Origin: Dokdonella sp.
GTDB lineage: Bacteria > Pseudomonadota > Gammaproteobacteria > Xanthomonadales > Rhodanobacteraceae
NCBI RefSeq assembly: GCF_019634815.1
Contig: NZ_JAHCAP010000012.1
Coordinates: forward strand, 25,558 to 89,557
DNA: 64,000 nucleotides
Direction: 5' to 3'
Both the position numbers and the translations under genes were made by a program. This document shows, in pieces, positions 56,296 through 64,000 of the stretch (position 1 is the first letter of the stretch; every line of letters starts with the position of its first letter). Under the pieces are notes generated by a model. It was not told the DNA's origin. It ran no database searches and was given only the letters and a program-made list of their open reading frames with translations.

Positions 56296-57456
56296 TCACC
56301 GGCCTGCAAGCGCATCGACGATCTTGAGATGCATGCCGCGCAGCGCCGGCAGCACGCCCACCACCAAACCGATCGCGAGCATCAAGCCGATGCCCAGCGC
56401 CCAGGTGTTGGGTCGCACGCTGTCGGGCAGCAGGCCGCCCGCATGCACACTCATCGCCGGCACCACCACGGCCGCGAGGGCAATCCCCGCCAGTCCACCG
56501 AGCAACACCAGCAAGACCGACTCGGCGAGCACCAGCGCCAGCACCCCGGGATTGGAAAAGCCCAGCGTCTTGAGGATCGCCAGTTCCGGAATGCGCTCGC
56601 GCACTGCCTGCGCCATGGTGTTGCCGGTGAGCAGGATCAGGGTGAAGAACACCGCGCTCATGATGCCGGCGACGATCAGACCCACATCGGCAAACTGGCT
56701 CACGAACGAACGCGTGAATGCATTTTCGCTCTGCGTCTTGGTCTCGTGATCGGAATTGGCCGAGATCGCATCGATCGCATTGGCAATGCGGTCGGCATTG
56801 GCCGGATCGTCGACCTTCTCGATGTACCAGCCGATCGCGCCATTGCCGAACTGACGCGCCTCGTCGAAATACTTCCAGTTGAAGAACATCGCCTGCTCGT
56901 TGTTCCTGTCCTTGGGATCGGCCACGCGGTAGATGCCAACGAGATCGAAGGTCCAGGCATTGCTGCCGTCCTTCTGCGGAAAGATCGTTGCCTGCAGCGG
57001 GATCTTGTCACCGATCTTCCAGCCGTACTTTTGCGCCAGCGCCTCGCCGACGATCGCACCCGTGCGCGTGCTCTTGAACGCGGCAAGCTGCTCGGGCGGC
57101 ACCACGAAATCGCTGTAGACGCTGAAGAAATTCTCGCTTACCGCCTCGTTGGGAAAGAAATTCTTCGGATCCTGATAGACGCCGCCAAACCAGTTCGCAA
57201 AGGCCACTTCCTTGACGCCGGGCACCGCCTGGATGCGCGGCAGCAGGCTCTGCGGCAGCGACATCGTGAAGCTGATCTTTGACATCGTGAGGATGCGGTT
57301 GGCGCCCGCCACGCTTTCGCTGGCCTGCGAAAACGCCGTGCGCACCGAATCGAGCAGCCCGAACAAGAGGAAGGCCGCCAGTACCGAGGCGATCGTGAAG
57401 AAGGTGCGGGTCTTGCGCCGGAACAGCGCCGCCCAGACCAAGTGCAGATATTTCAT
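56296..57456 (-). CDS. MacB-type ABC transporter permease (first permease)
   Basis: Predicted 386-residue FtsX-fold permease. It starts MKYLHLVWAALFRRKTRTFF with helix 1, followed by a periplasmic domain (about 45-250: SLPQSLLPRIQAVPGVKEV, NFFPNEAVSENFF). Three helices follow in the last 130 residues (AQAVRERIPELAILKTLGFS). Paired with the second permease it would make a heterodimeric transporter driven by the ATPase gene 12 bp upstream. Confidence 0.9.
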   Translation of the reverse strand: MKYLHLVWAALFRRKTRTFFTIASVLAAFLLFGLLDSVRTAFSQASESVAGANRILTMSKISFTMSLPQSLLPRIQAVPGVKEVAFANWFGGVYQDPKNFFPNEAVSENFFSVYSDFVVPPEQLAAFKSTRTGAIVGEALAQKYGWKIGDKIPLQATIFPQKDGSNAWTFDLVGIYRVADPKDRNNEQAMFFNWKYFDEARQFGNGAIGWYIEKVDDPANADRIANAIDAISANSDHETKTQSENAFTRSFVSQFADVGLIVAGIMSAVFFTLILLTGNTMAQAVRERIPELAILKTLGFSNPGVLALVLAESVLLVLLGGLAGIALAAVVVPAMSVHAGGLLPDSVRPNTWALGIGLMLAIGLVVGVLPALRGMHLKIVDALAGR

Positions 57457-57468
57457 CAGCGTGCTCCC

Positions 57469-58158
57469 TCAGGCCTGCGCCGCTTGTTCGACCAGGGTGC
57501 CCTTGTCCAGATGCAGGGTGTGGCGGGCGAACTCGGCGGCCTTGGGATCGTGCGTCACCATGATGATGGTCTTGCCGTGATCGCGATTGAGCATCTGCAG
57601 CAGTTCGAGCACCTGCTGCGCGGACTGGCGATCGAGATCGCCAGTCGGCTCGTCGCACACCAGCAGATCCGGATCGGACACGATCGCACGCGCGATCGCC
57701 ACGCGCTGTTGCTGGCCACCTGACAGCTCGGTGGGCTTGTGTGTGGCGCGGTCGGCGAGGTCGACCAACTTCAGCGCGATCGCCGCGTTCTGCTTGCGCT
57801 GCGCCGCCGACAGCTTGGTCAGCAGCAGGGGCAGCTCGACATTTTTCTGCGCCGTCAGCATCGGCAGCAGGTTGTAGAACTGGAACACGAAGCCGACATG
57901 CTCGCTGCGCCATTTGGCGAGCGCGCCTTCGCCGAGTGAATCGATGCGCTGGCCACCAACCGACAGGCTGCCCTGGCTGGGCGTATCCAGACCACCGATG
58001 AGGTTGAGCAAGGTGGTCTTGCCCGAACCGGACGGCCCCATCAGGGCGAGGAAGTCGCCCTTGGCGATGTCCAGATCGATGTGATGCAGCACTTCGATCT
58101 TCTGCTTGCCGCGCGTGTAGACCTTGCTGAGGTTGCGGATCTCGACCAATGCGCTCAT
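57469..58158 (-). CDS. ABC transporter ATPase (MacB/LolD type)
   Basis: Predicted 229-residue ATPase: Walker [11 protein letters not shown] loop in [12 protein letters not shown], signature [14 protein letters not shown], Walker [13 protein letters not shown] and H loop [12 protein letters not shown]. This composition is typical of LolD/MacB ATPases that power FtsX-fold permeases. The ATG at 58158 is preceded by a GAGG-type box. It is the second gene of the adaptor-ATPase-permease-permease group. Confidence 0.95.
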   Translation of the reverse strand: MSALVEIRNLSKVYTRGKQKIEVLHHIDLDIAKGDFLALMGPSGSGKTTLLNLIGGLDTPSQGSLSVGGQRIDSLGEGALAKWRSEHVGFVFQFYNLLPMLTAQKNVELPLLLTKLSAAQRKQNAAIALKLVDLADRATHKPTELSGGQQQRVAIARAIVSDPDLLVCDEPTGDLDRQSAQQVLELLQMLNRDHGKTIIMVTHDPKAAEFARHTLHLDKGTLVEQAAQA

Positions 58159-58300
58159 CTGTGCCTCCGTCTGCTGCCCCACTCGCCCGCTGGCGTCGGG
58201 GATGTTCATGTCCCGCCGTGCGCAGGGCGTGATCCCGCCCGCGCGCACCTGTCATTGCCGCCGCCGCGATGACCGCAGCGACGTCTTCGCTTGCACCGCT

Positions 58301-59521
58301 TCACCTGATGCGCACGCGCGCCCCATCGACCAGACCCGCGGGTGGCGCGCGCACGATGCGCGTACCCGCAGCGACGCCTTCGACCAGGCGCAGGTCGCCC
58401 ATGCTCTGCCCCGGCGTGACCTTGCGCAGCCGGGCACGATCGCCCTCGATCACGAACAGCATGTCCTTGCCATCACGCTGGAGCAGCGCGCCCGCCGGAA
58501 CCAGCACGCCGGTGGGCGCCTTCGCCTGCGTTGGCTGGTCCTGCGCGTCTTCGAGGAAGGACACGCGCACGCCCATATCGGGCACGATGCGCGCGTCCTT
58601 CTGCGCGAAGGCGACACGCACCTTGACCGTCGCCTTGCTGCGGTCGGCGGTCGGGATGATCGCGATCACGTGGCCGGGGATCTTCCAGTCCTGATAGGCA
58701 TCGAGCACGGCCTCGGTGGGCTGATCGGCAGACACGCGATGAATGTAGGACTCGTTGACATCGACCTCGATCTCCAGCGAATCCATGTCGACGATCGTGC
58801 CCACACCGGTGCGCGTGAAGCCGCCGCCCGCCGACAGCGGCGAGACGATCTCGCCGACCTGCGCGGCCTTGGCGATCACCACGCCCGAGAAGGGCGCGCG
58901 CACCGTGCAGTAGTCGAGCTGCACTTGGGCGCCCGCGACACTCGCTTGCGCGACCTCAACCTGCCTGGCCTGCGCATCGACCAGCGCGCGCTGGCTCTCG
59001 ACCTGGGTGCGCGCGAGTTCGGCCGCCTGCTTCGATACCAGCTGCCGCGCGACCAGATCGTCCGCACGCGTGAGATCACGCTGGTTCTGCGCAAGCTGGG
59101 TGCGTGCCTGCACGAGCTGGGCCTGCGCCGAACGCAGGTTCGCCTGCGCCTGGGCGAGCATCGCCTTCTGCGCGGTGTCCTCGAGCGTGGCCAGCACCTG
59201 CCCCTTCTCGACGCGCTCGCCTTCCTCGATCAACACCTGGGTCAGGGTGCCGGTGATCTGCGCCGACACCGTCGCCTGGCGCCGCGCGACCACGTAGCCG
59301 GTTGCCTGCAAGACCGCGGCGCTGCCCGCGGCCGCACTGCTCGGTGCCGCCGCGGTCGCAGCCTCGACTTCGATCACCGCGCCACCACGCAGCCACCACC
59401 AGGCGCCTGCGGCGAGCACGAGCGCAAGGCCGATGACCAACGCAGCGATCCAGCCTCGCGAACGCACCTCGGGTTCGCTGCGGTCGATGCGCAATTGCTT
59501 GAGGAGCTCGCCTTGATCCAT
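58301..59521 (-). CDS. Membrane-fusion (MacA/HlyD-type) periplasmic adaptor
   Basis: Predicted 406-residue inner-membrane-anchored adaptor. A single helix (about residues 26-45: LVIGLALVLAAGAWWWL) is followed by a biotinyl-lipoyl-like part (GYVVARRQATVSAQITGTL, EGERVEKGQVLATL), a coiled-coil hairpin rich in Ala/Gln (about 115-215), then the second lipoyl half (RAPFSGVVIAKAAQVGE) and a beta-barrel domain. It connects the ABC permeases to an outer-membrane channel encoded elsewhere. It is the promoter-proximal gene, 142 bp before the ATPase. Confidence 0.9.
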   Translation of the reverse strand: MDQGELLKQLRIDRSEPEVRSRGWIAALVIGLALVLAAGAWWWLRGGAVIEVEAATAAAPSSAAAGSAAVLQATGYVVARRQATVSAQITGTLTQVLIEEGERVEKGQVLATLEDTAQKAMLAQAQANLRSAQAQLVQARTQLAQNQRDLTRADDLVARQLVSKQAAELARTQVESQRALVDAQARQVEVAQASVAGAQVQLDYCTVRAPFSGVVIAKAAQVGEIVSPLSAGGGFTRTGVGTIVDMDSLEIEVDVNESYIHRVSADQPTEAVLDAYQDWKIPGHVIAIIPTADRSKATVKVRVAFAQKDARIVPDMGVRVSFLEDAQDQPTQAKAPTGVLVPAGALLQRDGKDMLFVIEGDRARLRKVTPGQSMGDLRLVEGVAAGTRIVRAPPAGLVDGARVRIR

Positions 59522-59937
59522 GGATGCGTACACGTGCCGACAGGGCCCTTGATTCTGACATGGTGCGCCACCGCACGGCAGCCACGCCACTGGCAAGGAT
59601 CAAGGCTTCGAGGTGACAGTCGTCACGAAAAGCTCGCTCGCGGCTTGACGCCCTCCCGTCTCCGCAGCGCGTACTGTTGACAATGCAATCGAGCCTCGCA
59701 GCGGATGGCTCGAAACAGCCACCCATTGCCTCGCCCAAGTCAAAATGAGAAGCGAGGTGCTGATCTCGACCCTCGCCTATGCGCTCATGATCGGCCTCGC
59801 CAGCGCGCTGATCCCGGCGTGGAGCGCCTTGCGCGCACCGCTCGCACCTGCGCTCGCCGGGGAATGATCGGCTCACCGCTTCGGCATCGATGACGCGCTG
59901 CTATCCTGCGCACCGCCACCCGCAGCCAAGCGCATCG
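59522..59937. other. Intergenic region upstream of the efflux operon
   Basis: About 415 bp. It holds the promoter of the minus-strand adaptor operon and, on the plus strand, a short fragment resembling an FtsX-type permease C-terminus (59745-59867, listed separately). Nothing else is seen. Confidence 0.45.
59745..59867 (+). pseudogene. Fragment of an FtsX/MacB-type ABC permease C-terminus
   Basis: A 40-residue plus-strand frame reads YALMIGLASALIPAWSALR and ends APALAGE. This fits the last helix and tail of MacB-type permeases and lines up with ALVIGFLGGLFPALRAAR in the neighbouring second permease. The frame stays open some way upstream (GWLETATHC...) but does not look like a permease there. 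It is most simply a remnant of a third permease deleted next to the efflux operon. It has no good ribosome-binding site. Confidence 0.55.
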
Positions 59938-60633
59938 ATGACGCACGCCATTGCCACGCCGCCGATTCCAAGCCTCGCCATCACCGGCAGCGCGCAGCGC
60001 TTCCCCGTGCATCGCATCTACTGCGTTGGCCGCAACTACGCCGAGCATGCGAAGGAAATGGGCGCAGCAGTCGAACGCGGCACGCCGATGTTCTTCATGA
60101 AGCCCGCCGATGCGATCGTCGCCGACGAAGGTTCGGGCGTGATCGTGCCCTATCCATCGGCCACGCAGGAACTGCACCATGAAGTCGAGATGATGGTTGC
60201 GCTCGGGCGCGGTGGGCACGACATCGCGCCGGGCGACGCGCTCGATTGCGTGTTTGGCTACGGCGTAGGCCTGGACCTCACGCGCCGCGACCTGCAGGCG
60301 GCGGCCAAGGCCAAGGGTCATCCCTGGGATGCGGCCAAGGGTTTCGATGCCTCGGCGCCGGCCTCGGTCTTGGTGCCGGTCGCGCGCTGCGGGCATCCGC
60401 GGCGCGGGGCGCTCACCTTGCAGGTCAACGGCGAGCCGCGCCAGCACGGCGACATTGGCGACATGATCTTCGACGTCGCCTCGATCATCCATGAGCTGTC
60501 GAAGTTGTGGACGCTGGCGCCGGGCGATCTCGTCTTCACCGGCACGCCCGCGGGCGTGGCTGCGCTCGCACGCGGCGATCGCTTTCGCGCCGAACTGGAG
60601 GGCATTGTCGCGCTCGATGGCGTCATCGCCTGA
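59938..60633 (+). CDS. Fumarylacetoacetate hydrolase family protein
   Basis: Predicted 231-residue cytosolic enzyme of the FAH fold. Signatures are IYCVGRNYAEHAKEMG, MFFMKPADAIV, the metal-binding ELHHEVEMMVALG, and FTGTPAGVAAL near the end. Members act as acylpyruvate hydrolases, oxaloacetate decarboxylases or hydroxymuconate isomerases; the small size fits the acylpyruvase-like branch. The ATG at 59938 is chosen as the one nearest the conserved core. Confidence 0.9.
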   Translation: MTHAIATPPIPSLAITGSAQRFPVHRIYCVGRNYAEHAKEMGAAVERGTPMFFMKPADAIVADEGSGVIVPYPSATQELHHEVEMMVALGRGGHDIAPGDALDCVFGYGVGLDLTRRDLQAAAKAKGHPWDAAKGFDASAPASVLVPVARCGHPRRGALTLQVNGEPRQHGDIGDMIFDVASIIHELSKLWTLAPGDLVFTGTPAGVAALARGDRFRAELEGIVALDGVIA

Positions 60634-60774
60634 GGGGCGCAAGCTCGGGTGGTCGCTGCGCGAACTTGGCGCGCACGTGGAAAATCGTCAACACGCATCG
60701 AATCTGCACGCCCAGACGGCTACAGTAGCCGCGCTGCGCGGCGCGCAGATTCTTTCCCTGTCATGGAGGTTGCC

Positions 60775-61173
60775 GTGAGTTTCTTATCCGAGTTCAAGAC
60801 GTTCGCAATGAAGGGCAACGTGGTCGACATGGCCACCGGTATCGTGATCGGCGCCGCGTTCGGCAAGATCGTCTCGACCCTGGTCGAAGGCATCATCATG
60901 CCGCCGATCGGCCTGCTCATCGGCGGCATCGACTTTTCCTCGATCAAGACCGTGATCAAGGCAGCCGGCGCCGATGGCAAGGGCGAAGTCGCGATCATGT
61001 GGGGCAGCTTCCTCAACACCGTGATCACCTTCGCCATCGTGGCGTTCGCGATCTTCATCGTGATCAAGGCGATGAATCGCGTGATGAAGAAGGAAGAGAC
61101 CGCACCGGCCGCGCCCACGCCCGACGTGGTGCTGCTCACCGAAATCCGCGACTTGCTCAAGCAGGGCAAATGA
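60775..61173 (+). CDS. mscL: Large-conductance mechanosensitive channel MscL
   Basis: Predicted 132-residue inner-membrane channel that opens at high tension. It starts with GTG ([19 protein letters not shown]), preceded by GGAGG at 6 nt; an in-frame ATG at 60763 overlaps that box and is less likely. TM1 is [20 protein letters not shown], the periplasmic loop includes [13 protein letters not shown]2 is [18 protein letters not shown], and the C-terminal helix ends in [10 protein letters not shown]. Confidence 0.96.
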   Translation: MSFLSEFKTFAMKGNVVDMATGIVIGAAFGKIVSTLVEGIIMPPIGLLIGGIDFSSIKTVIKAAGADGKGEVAIMWGSFLNTVITFAIVAFAIFIVIKAMNRVMKKEETAPAAPTPDVVLLTEIRDLLKQGK

Positions 61174-61182
61174 GTGCCACCC

Positions 61183-61208
61183 GCCCGCGCGGCACTGGCC
61201 GCGCGGGC
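61183..61208 (+). terminator. Hairpin after mscL
   Basis: Perfect 10-bp GC stem (61183-61192 with 61199-61208) with a 6-nt loop, 9 bp after the stop. No T run. Confidence 0.55.
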
Positions 61209-61278
61209 ATGACCTTTGACCCAAAGCGTCGGGCAGACGAACGCGCATAATCGCTGCTTCCATCGCGAGGATCCCGCC

Positions 61279-62703
61279 ATGCGCCGCCCGCTGCCGCTTG
61301 CCCTGCTCCTGCTCGTCACGCCGCTCGCCATGGCGGCGGGCAAGCCCACCGTGATACCCGAAGCCGCAATCACCACCGCGACGCAATTGCGCGAAGCCGC
61401 ACTCAAGGACGACCTCGCGCTCGATTTCACGCGCGATCTCACTACCGAAGTCGGTGCGCGTCTGGCGGGCAGCGCGAACGATCTCAAGGCACGCGAATGG
61501 GTGATCGCCCGCTTCAAGGCCCTGGGCTTCGACAAGGTGTGGACCGAAGCCGTGGGCTATCCCAAATGGGTACGCCACGGCGAAAGCGGACAGATCCTCG
61601 CACCGTTCCCGCAGCCGCTCACGCTCACCGCCCTGGGCCATTCGCCCGGCACGCCCGCGGCTGGTCTGAGCGGCGAGGTGATCGGCTTTGCCAATCTCGA
61701 CGCACTCAAGAATGCCGACGCCGCGAGCATCAAGGGCAAGATCGTCTATGTCGGCCCGCGCATGCACGCCAAGCGCAGCGGCGAAGACTATGGCATCGGC
61801 GCGGGCGTCCGCTCGATTGGCCCCTCGCTGGCCTCGAGCAAGGGCGCGATCGGTTTCCTGCTGCGTTCGGCGGGTACCGACGACAACCGCCTCGCCCATA
61901 CCGGCGTCACCCATTTCAACGAAGGCGTCACGCCGATTCCCGCGGCCGCGCTGTCCAGTCCCGATGCCGACCAGATCGAGCGCATCCTCGCCAGTGGCAA
62001 GCCACTCACGGTGAAGTACACGCTCGATTGCGGTTTCGAAGGCGAGTACACCGGCGCCAACGTGATCGGCGAATTCAAGGGCAGCAGCAAGCCCGATGAA
62101 TACTTCATCATGGGCGGCCATCTCGACTCCTGGGACCTGGGTACCGGCGCGATCGACGATGCCTCGGGCATCGGCATCGCCGTCGCCGCGGCCAAGCTGA
62201 TCGCGAACTTGCCCAAGCGTCCCGCGCGCAGCATCCGCGTGGTCGCCTTCGCCAACGAGGAATCGGGGCTATACGGCGGCAAGGCCTATGCCCAAGCGCA
62301 TGCCAGGGAAATCGCCAAGGCCGTGCTTGGCACGGAGTCGGATCTGGGCGCCGACCGCATCTACAAGATCACCGCCAGCGTGAAGCCCGAGGCGCGCGCC
62401 GCAGTCGACCAGATCGCCGCCTTGCTCAAGCCGCTGGGCATCGACTACGACGCCAAGGCGCCGGGCGCGGGAGGCTCGGATCTCTCCGCCGTGCACGCGG
62501 TCGGCATGGCCGGCTTGAGCCTGCATCAGGACGCCACGCGCTATTTCGACTGGCACCACACCGCCAACGATACCTTCGACAAGATCGATCCGGAACAACT
62601 GCGCCAGAACGTCGCCGCCTATGTCGTGGTCGCCTATCTGGCCGCGCAGGCCAAGGGTGATTTCGGCTCGCGGCCCGGCGCGTTTGCCGACGCGCACGAG
62701 TGA
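61279..62703 (+). CDS. Exported M28-family metallopeptidase with PA-like insert
   Basis: Predicted 474-residue secreted or periplasmic peptidase: signal peptide (MRRPLPLALLLLVTPLAMA), then an M28 fold. The metal ligands are in GGHLDSWDLGTGAIDDASG and the catalytic Glu in VAFANEESGLYGG; later ligands are in GGSDLSAVH and DWHHTANDTFDKID. A PA-like insert lies at about 115-240 (IKGKIVYVGPRM). The family releases N-terminal amino acids or acts as a carboxypeptidase. It ends at a hairpin shared with the convergent gene. Confidence 0.92.
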   Translation: MRRPLPLALLLLVTPLAMAAGKPTVIPEAAITTATQLREAALKDDLALDFTRDLTTEVGARLAGSANDLKAREWVIARFKALGFDKVWTEAVGYPKWVRHGESGQILAPFPQPLTLTALGHSPGTPAAGLSGEVIGFANLDALKNADAASIKGKIVYVGPRMHAKRSGEDYGIGAGVRSIGPSLASSKGAIGFLLRSAGTDDNRLAHTGVTHFNEGVTPIPAAALSSPDADQIERILASGKPLTVKYTLDCGFEGEYTGANVIGEFKGSSKPDEYFIMGGHLDSWDLGTGAIDDASGIGIAVAAAKLIANLPKRPARSIRVVAFANEESGLYGGKAYAQAHAREIAKAVLGTESDLGADRIYKITASVKPEARAAVDQIAALLKPLGIDYDAKAPGAGGSDLSAVHAVGMAGLSLHQDATRYFDWHHTANDTFDKIDPEQLRQNVAAYVVVAYLAAQAKGDFGSRPGAFADAHE

Positions 62704-62713
62704 CGCGTCGGCA

Positions 62714-62735
62714 CGGTACGGCCAGCGCCGTACCG
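62714..62735. terminator. Bidirectional hairpin between convergent genes
   Basis: Perfect 9-bp stem (62714-62722 with 62727-62735) and a 4-nt loop between the stop of the M28 peptidase and the stop of the secreted protein. No T tract. Confidence 0.6.
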
Positions 62736-62751
62736 CGCTGCCGGGCGGACA

Positions 62752-63591
62752 TTACTGCGGCGCAATCGTCGGCGCATTGTCCATGTCGAAACCATCGGCG
62801 AAAATCCTGTCGAGCGGCGGCGCCGCTGCGTTCACCAGCAGATGAACGACCAGGTCCTGCGAGCCGGCCGGAGGCAGCGTGATGCCCGACCATTGCATCC
62901 CGGCGGTGAAATCCCCGGGCCCGAACGGCAGACCACTGTTGTCGAAGTCATCCACGGCCGAATTGCCAAGCACAGCGCCTACGTCAGTCGCGCCAAACGG
63001 CCGCACCAGATAGGCGGACGCGCCGGGCGCCACGTACTCGGCAAAAACGCCACCGGCATCGGTGATGCGAATGTGCATGCCGTCTGGCAGCAGGACGGCA
63101 GAGTCGGAACCGGAGGTCCCCCCCAGGTCGAAGTCCACCATATTGAAGACATCGAGCGTGAGCGAATTGACTTGACTGAGGTTGGTGAGGCGCAGCGTCA
63201 TCCAGACTTCGCCCTGGGGCGAACTCCCGGGGTCCAGATTGATGACGGTGGTTACCTCCTGCGCCGAGAACAAGGCACGCGTGCCGACGTCGGTCCAATC
63301 GATCACCGAACTCGCGCCGCCATAGCTCTGTGCGCTTGGTGTACCCAGGACGGATTCGCTGGTGTCGGCGGTGGTGCGGAACCACCAACCCACTTCGAAC
63401 AGCTGGTCTTCCGCGGCGTTGGCAGCAACGCCCTTGAAATCCGCACCTGGAGAACCATCCCACGGCGAGACACCACGCACGAAACTGACCGGGCCGTCGA
63501 CAATGGTTCCCTGGGCCTGGGCAGTCGACGCGGCACCTACGGCGAAGAACAACACGGATGAAAGAACCGCACCTGCGAGAATCGCACGCAT
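62752..63591 (-). CDS. Secreted protein with C-terminal 'IFADGFD' motif
   Basis: Predicted 279-residue exported protein: signal peptide (MRAILAGAVLSSVLFFAVGAA...AQA), a beta-rich body with many Asp/Gly/Ser (DFDLGGTSGSDSAVLLPDG), and a tail RIFADGFDMDNAP. The body looks like a beta-sandwich of unknown family. The tail motif resembles DPIFGNGFE in the large secreted protein at 3201-5267 and may be a lineage-specific surface-sorting or linker motif. The start at 63591 begins directly with the signal peptide. Confidence 0.75.
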   Translation of the reverse strand: MRAILAGAVLSSVLFFAVGAASTAQAQGTIVDGPVSFVRGVSPWDGSPGADFKGVAANAAEDQLFEVGWWFRTTADTSESVLGTPSAQSYGGASSVIDWTDVGTRALFSAQEVTTVINLDPGSSPQGEVWMTLRLTNLSQVNSLTLDVFNMVDFDLGGTSGSDSAVLLPDGMHIRITDAGGVFAEYVAPGASAYLVRPFGATDVGAVLGNSAVDDFDNSGLPFGPGDFTAGMQWSGITLPPAGSQDLVVHLLVNAAAPPLDRIFADGFDMDNAPTIAPQ

Positions 63592-63646
63592 CGCACACCC
63601 CTTGCTTCGCGTTGACGGTCGAATCTGGTGAAGATCTGCCTGCGTC

Positions 63647-64000
63647 TTACTCCTTGCCAGGCGAGGAAGCAAGCGCCCGCACCTGGCGCCAGCATTCGCC
63701 GAGCACCACGGCTACGCTTGCGGCCACGTTGAGGCTCTCGACCGCGCCGCTGCCGGGAATCGTGAGGCGCAGGTCGGCGGCAGCGATCAGGGCATCACTC
63801 ATGCCTTGCCCTTCGGCACCGAACACGAGCACGATGCGCGCTGGAAGCCTGGCGTCATAGAGCGTGACGCCTTCGCGTGGCACGGTGGCGGCGATCGCGA
63901 AGGCGTGCTTGCGCAATTGCGCGAGCGTGTCGGCGGCGGCGGGCGCGAATGCGAGCGGCACGACTTCGGCGGCACCTTCGGCCACGCGCGCGGCGGCGCC
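63647..64000 (-). CDS. TrmH/SpoU-family RNA 2'-O-methyltransferase, C-terminal part
   Basis: Partial gene running off the right edge. About 118 residues are visible, with the SPOUT knot motifs VLVFGAEGQGMSD, LTIPGSGAVESLNVAASVAVVLGE and an ordinary C-terminus. These bind SAM and RNA in TrmH/RlmB-type enzymes. The frame stays open to position 64000, so the true start is outside. Which RNA is methylated cannot be told from this part. Confidence 0.88.
   Translation of the reverse strand, partial: GAAARVAEGAAEVVPLAFAPAAADTLAQLRKHAFAIAATVPREGVTLYDARLPARIVLVFGAEGQGMSDALIAAADLRLTIPGSGAVESLNVAASVAVVLGECWRQVRALASSPGKE

Overview
The window is a contiguous piece of a high-GC gammaproteobacterial chromosome, most likely from the Xanthomonadales/Lysobacterales (Rhodanobacteraceae-like). 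This is inferred from the single-chain AceE-type pyruvate dehydrogenase E1, the rsmI-lpoA-yraN-dolP block, the Grx4-HesB-rhodanese fusion glutaredoxin, DUF6600/FecR proteins, and secreted proteins carrying an 'IFxxGFE/D' motif. No phage, transposase, integrase or CRISPR array is visible. Placement is from protein recognition only; no alignment or tree was possible.

Layout. 1-3.2 kb: envelope block (rsmI end, lpoA, yraN, a BON-domain lipoprotein). 3.2-6.4 kb: a large secreted protein of unknown function and an orphan ECF sigma factor. 6.9-14.9 kb: aceE, an MFS carrier, a secreted phosphoesterase and a DUF3772/MscS channel. 14.9-19.7 kb: an HU-like protein, then a minus-strand response regulator plus two 600-residue membrane histidine kinases with complementary defects. 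20.8-30.6 kb: a same-strand cluster holding a 34-residue tandem-repeat secreted protein, small secreted proteins, a CsgG/HfaB-like lipoprotein with a DUF4384-like tail, an ECF sigma/anti-sigma pair, an OmpA-like protein, an Ig-repeat autotransporter and a caspase-like lipoprotein. 30.7-42.3 kb: housekeeping genes (malic enzyme, M20 hydrolase, MATCAP/DUF1704 protein, rsgA, aminotransferase, SGNH esterase, NlpC/P60, fusion glutaredoxin, apt, rimK). 43.2-46.8 kb: a molybdenum-linked locus with a near-perfect ModE box, a molybdopterin-type protein, a TonB-dependent receptor and ModE. 46.9-64 kb: tRNA-Gly(CCC), a FecR/DUF6600 protein with repeats, trmB, an SLC13 carrier, a Rieske protein, an EamA exporter, a four-gene MacAB-type ABC efflux set, a fragment of a further permease, an FAH-family enzyme, mscL, an M28 peptidase, a secreted protein and a partial TrmH-family methyltransferase.

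Three systems deserve most attention. (1) The paired kinases look like one histidine kinase split into an ATP-binding partner that lacks the phospho-acceptor His and a His-bearing partner that lacks the ATP-binding motifs. (2) The 20.8-30.6 kb cluster looks like a self-regulated surface-fibre or secretion system that combines a curli/holdfast-type export lipoprotein with a repeat substrate, an autotransporter and a caspase-like protein. (3) The ModE-controlled TonB receptor suggests energised outer-membrane uptake of molybdate or a molybdenum chelate. All three functional readings are inferences from domains and gene order.
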